From: Dehalococcoidia bacterium
GTDB lineage: Bacteria; Chloroflexota; Dehalococcoidia; UBA6926
DNA length: 6,863 nt
Direction of reading: 5' to 3'
Assembly: GCA_030754805.1 (NCBI GenBank)
Contig: JASLZO010000057.1
Location: 1-6,863, forward strand
The first letter of the stretch is position 1. The number at the start of each line of letters is the position of its first letter. The translations under genes were made by a program, and so were the position numbers. The notes beneath the pieces are model-generated. The model saw only the letters and a list, made by a program, of their open reading frames with translations, ran no database searches and had not been told where the DNA came from. This document shows, piece after piece, positions 6,402 to 6,863 of the stretch.

Positions 6402-6863
6402 CTACTCGCTGTCCGGGCCTTCCGGGTCCGGATTTAACGCGGCTGTAGCCCCGCCGGGCCCGCCCGTCGTGCCGTTGGGGCCTCCGTCATTCCCTTCTTC
6501 GGACGACCTCGCTTGCCTCATCTCCATGATGTTCGGCTGCCCCTCTCCCCAGTAAAGGGTTTGGTGAGGGAACGGGATCTCGATCCCGAGTTCGTCAAAC
6601 GCCTTCTTTACCCGCAGCCGGTACTGACCGGCTATGTCCCATTGGCGGATCGGCACCGTCTCTCCCAGGACCTTGATTTCGATCGCGGAGTCGGCGAAAT
6701 CGTCTACCCGGAGCACCTGGATCGGGTCCAGCACCAACGGCCCCCACTCCGGGTCCCGCGCCAGCTCCAGCCCAACGCGGTTCAGGACCTCGATCACCTG
6801 GTCTAGGTCCTCCTTGTACGCCACACCCACGTTCATGTTTACCCGTGATTTGTCTTTCGTGTA
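6402..6863 (-). CDS. mscS: MscS-family mechanosensitive channel, C-terminal part (5' end beyond window)
   Basis: The visible 153 residues are the cytoplasmic C-terminal region of a small-conductance mechanosensitive channel. The segment KSRVNMNVGVAYKEDLDQVI, the alpha/beta domain around EWGPLVLDP, and the RQWDIAGQYRLRVKKAFDELGIEIPFP block are characteristic of the family. The reading frame runs off the right edge with no stop upstream. The ATG at 6836 is therefore internal to the protein and not the true start, and the pore helices lie outside. The domain ends near GEGQPNIMEM. A low-complexity tail of about 35 residues follows, rich in Gly, Pro, Asn, Glu and Asp, and is likely disordered. The channel would act in the inner membrane, opening on hypo-osmotic shock. 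It is the first gene seen of an operon with otsB. The symbol names the family, not a proven ortholog. Confidence 0.9.
   Translation of the reverse strand, partial: YTKDKSRVNMNVGVAYKEDLDQVIEVLNRVGLELARDPEWGPLVLDPIQVLRVDDFADSAIEIKVLGETVPIRQWDIAGQYRLRVKKAFDELGIEIPFPHQTLYWGEGQPNIMEMRQARSSEEGNDGGPNGTTGGPGGATAALNPDPEGPDSE

Overview
This is a high-GC bacterial segment, roughly 60% G+C by eye, with coding bias toward G/C in third codon positions. It is densely packed, with short intergenic gaps. No marker gene fixes the phylum. The mix of an alpha/beta hydrolase, an ATZ/TRZ-type amidohydrolase and an MFS exporter would fit an environmental Chloroflexota or Actinomycetota genome, but that is a low-confidence inference. 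I see no rRNA or tRNA gene, insertion sequence, phage gene, CRISPR array or toxin-antitoxin pair.

Left block (1-2209, plus strand): an alpha/beta hydrolase with a complete Ser-Asp-His triad is followed by an MFS transporter of the EntS/DHA3 type. Between them lies a perfect 14-bp inverted repeat with a 4-nt loop. It ends 6 nt before the transporter ATG, and no Shine-Dalgarno (SD) sequence is visible there.

Middle block (2206-4234, minus strand): a two-CBS-domain protein lies upstream of an ATZ/TRZ-like metal-dependent amidohydrolase, probably as one operon. The amidohydrolase runs tail-to-tail into the MFS gene, and the two stop codons share bases. Divergent from the CBS gene is a plus-strand CaCA-family cation/calcium exchanger (4309-5316) with two clear alpha repeats.

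Right block (5382-6863, minus strand): the C-terminal part of an MscS-type mechanosensitive channel runs in from beyond the right edge. It is followed after 17 nt by a trehalose-6-phosphate phosphatase (OtsB). After that comes a small, previously easy-to-miss membrane-protein ORF whose strong SD contains the otsB stop codon. Together they look like an osmotic-stress operon: the channel releases solutes on hypo-osmotic shock and the phosphatase makes the compatible solute trehalose.

Most genes belong to well-known families, and I do not see a clearly new system. The points most worth checking are the small membrane ORF with its apparent CTG start, the hairpin at the MFS start, and the mscS-otsB pairing.
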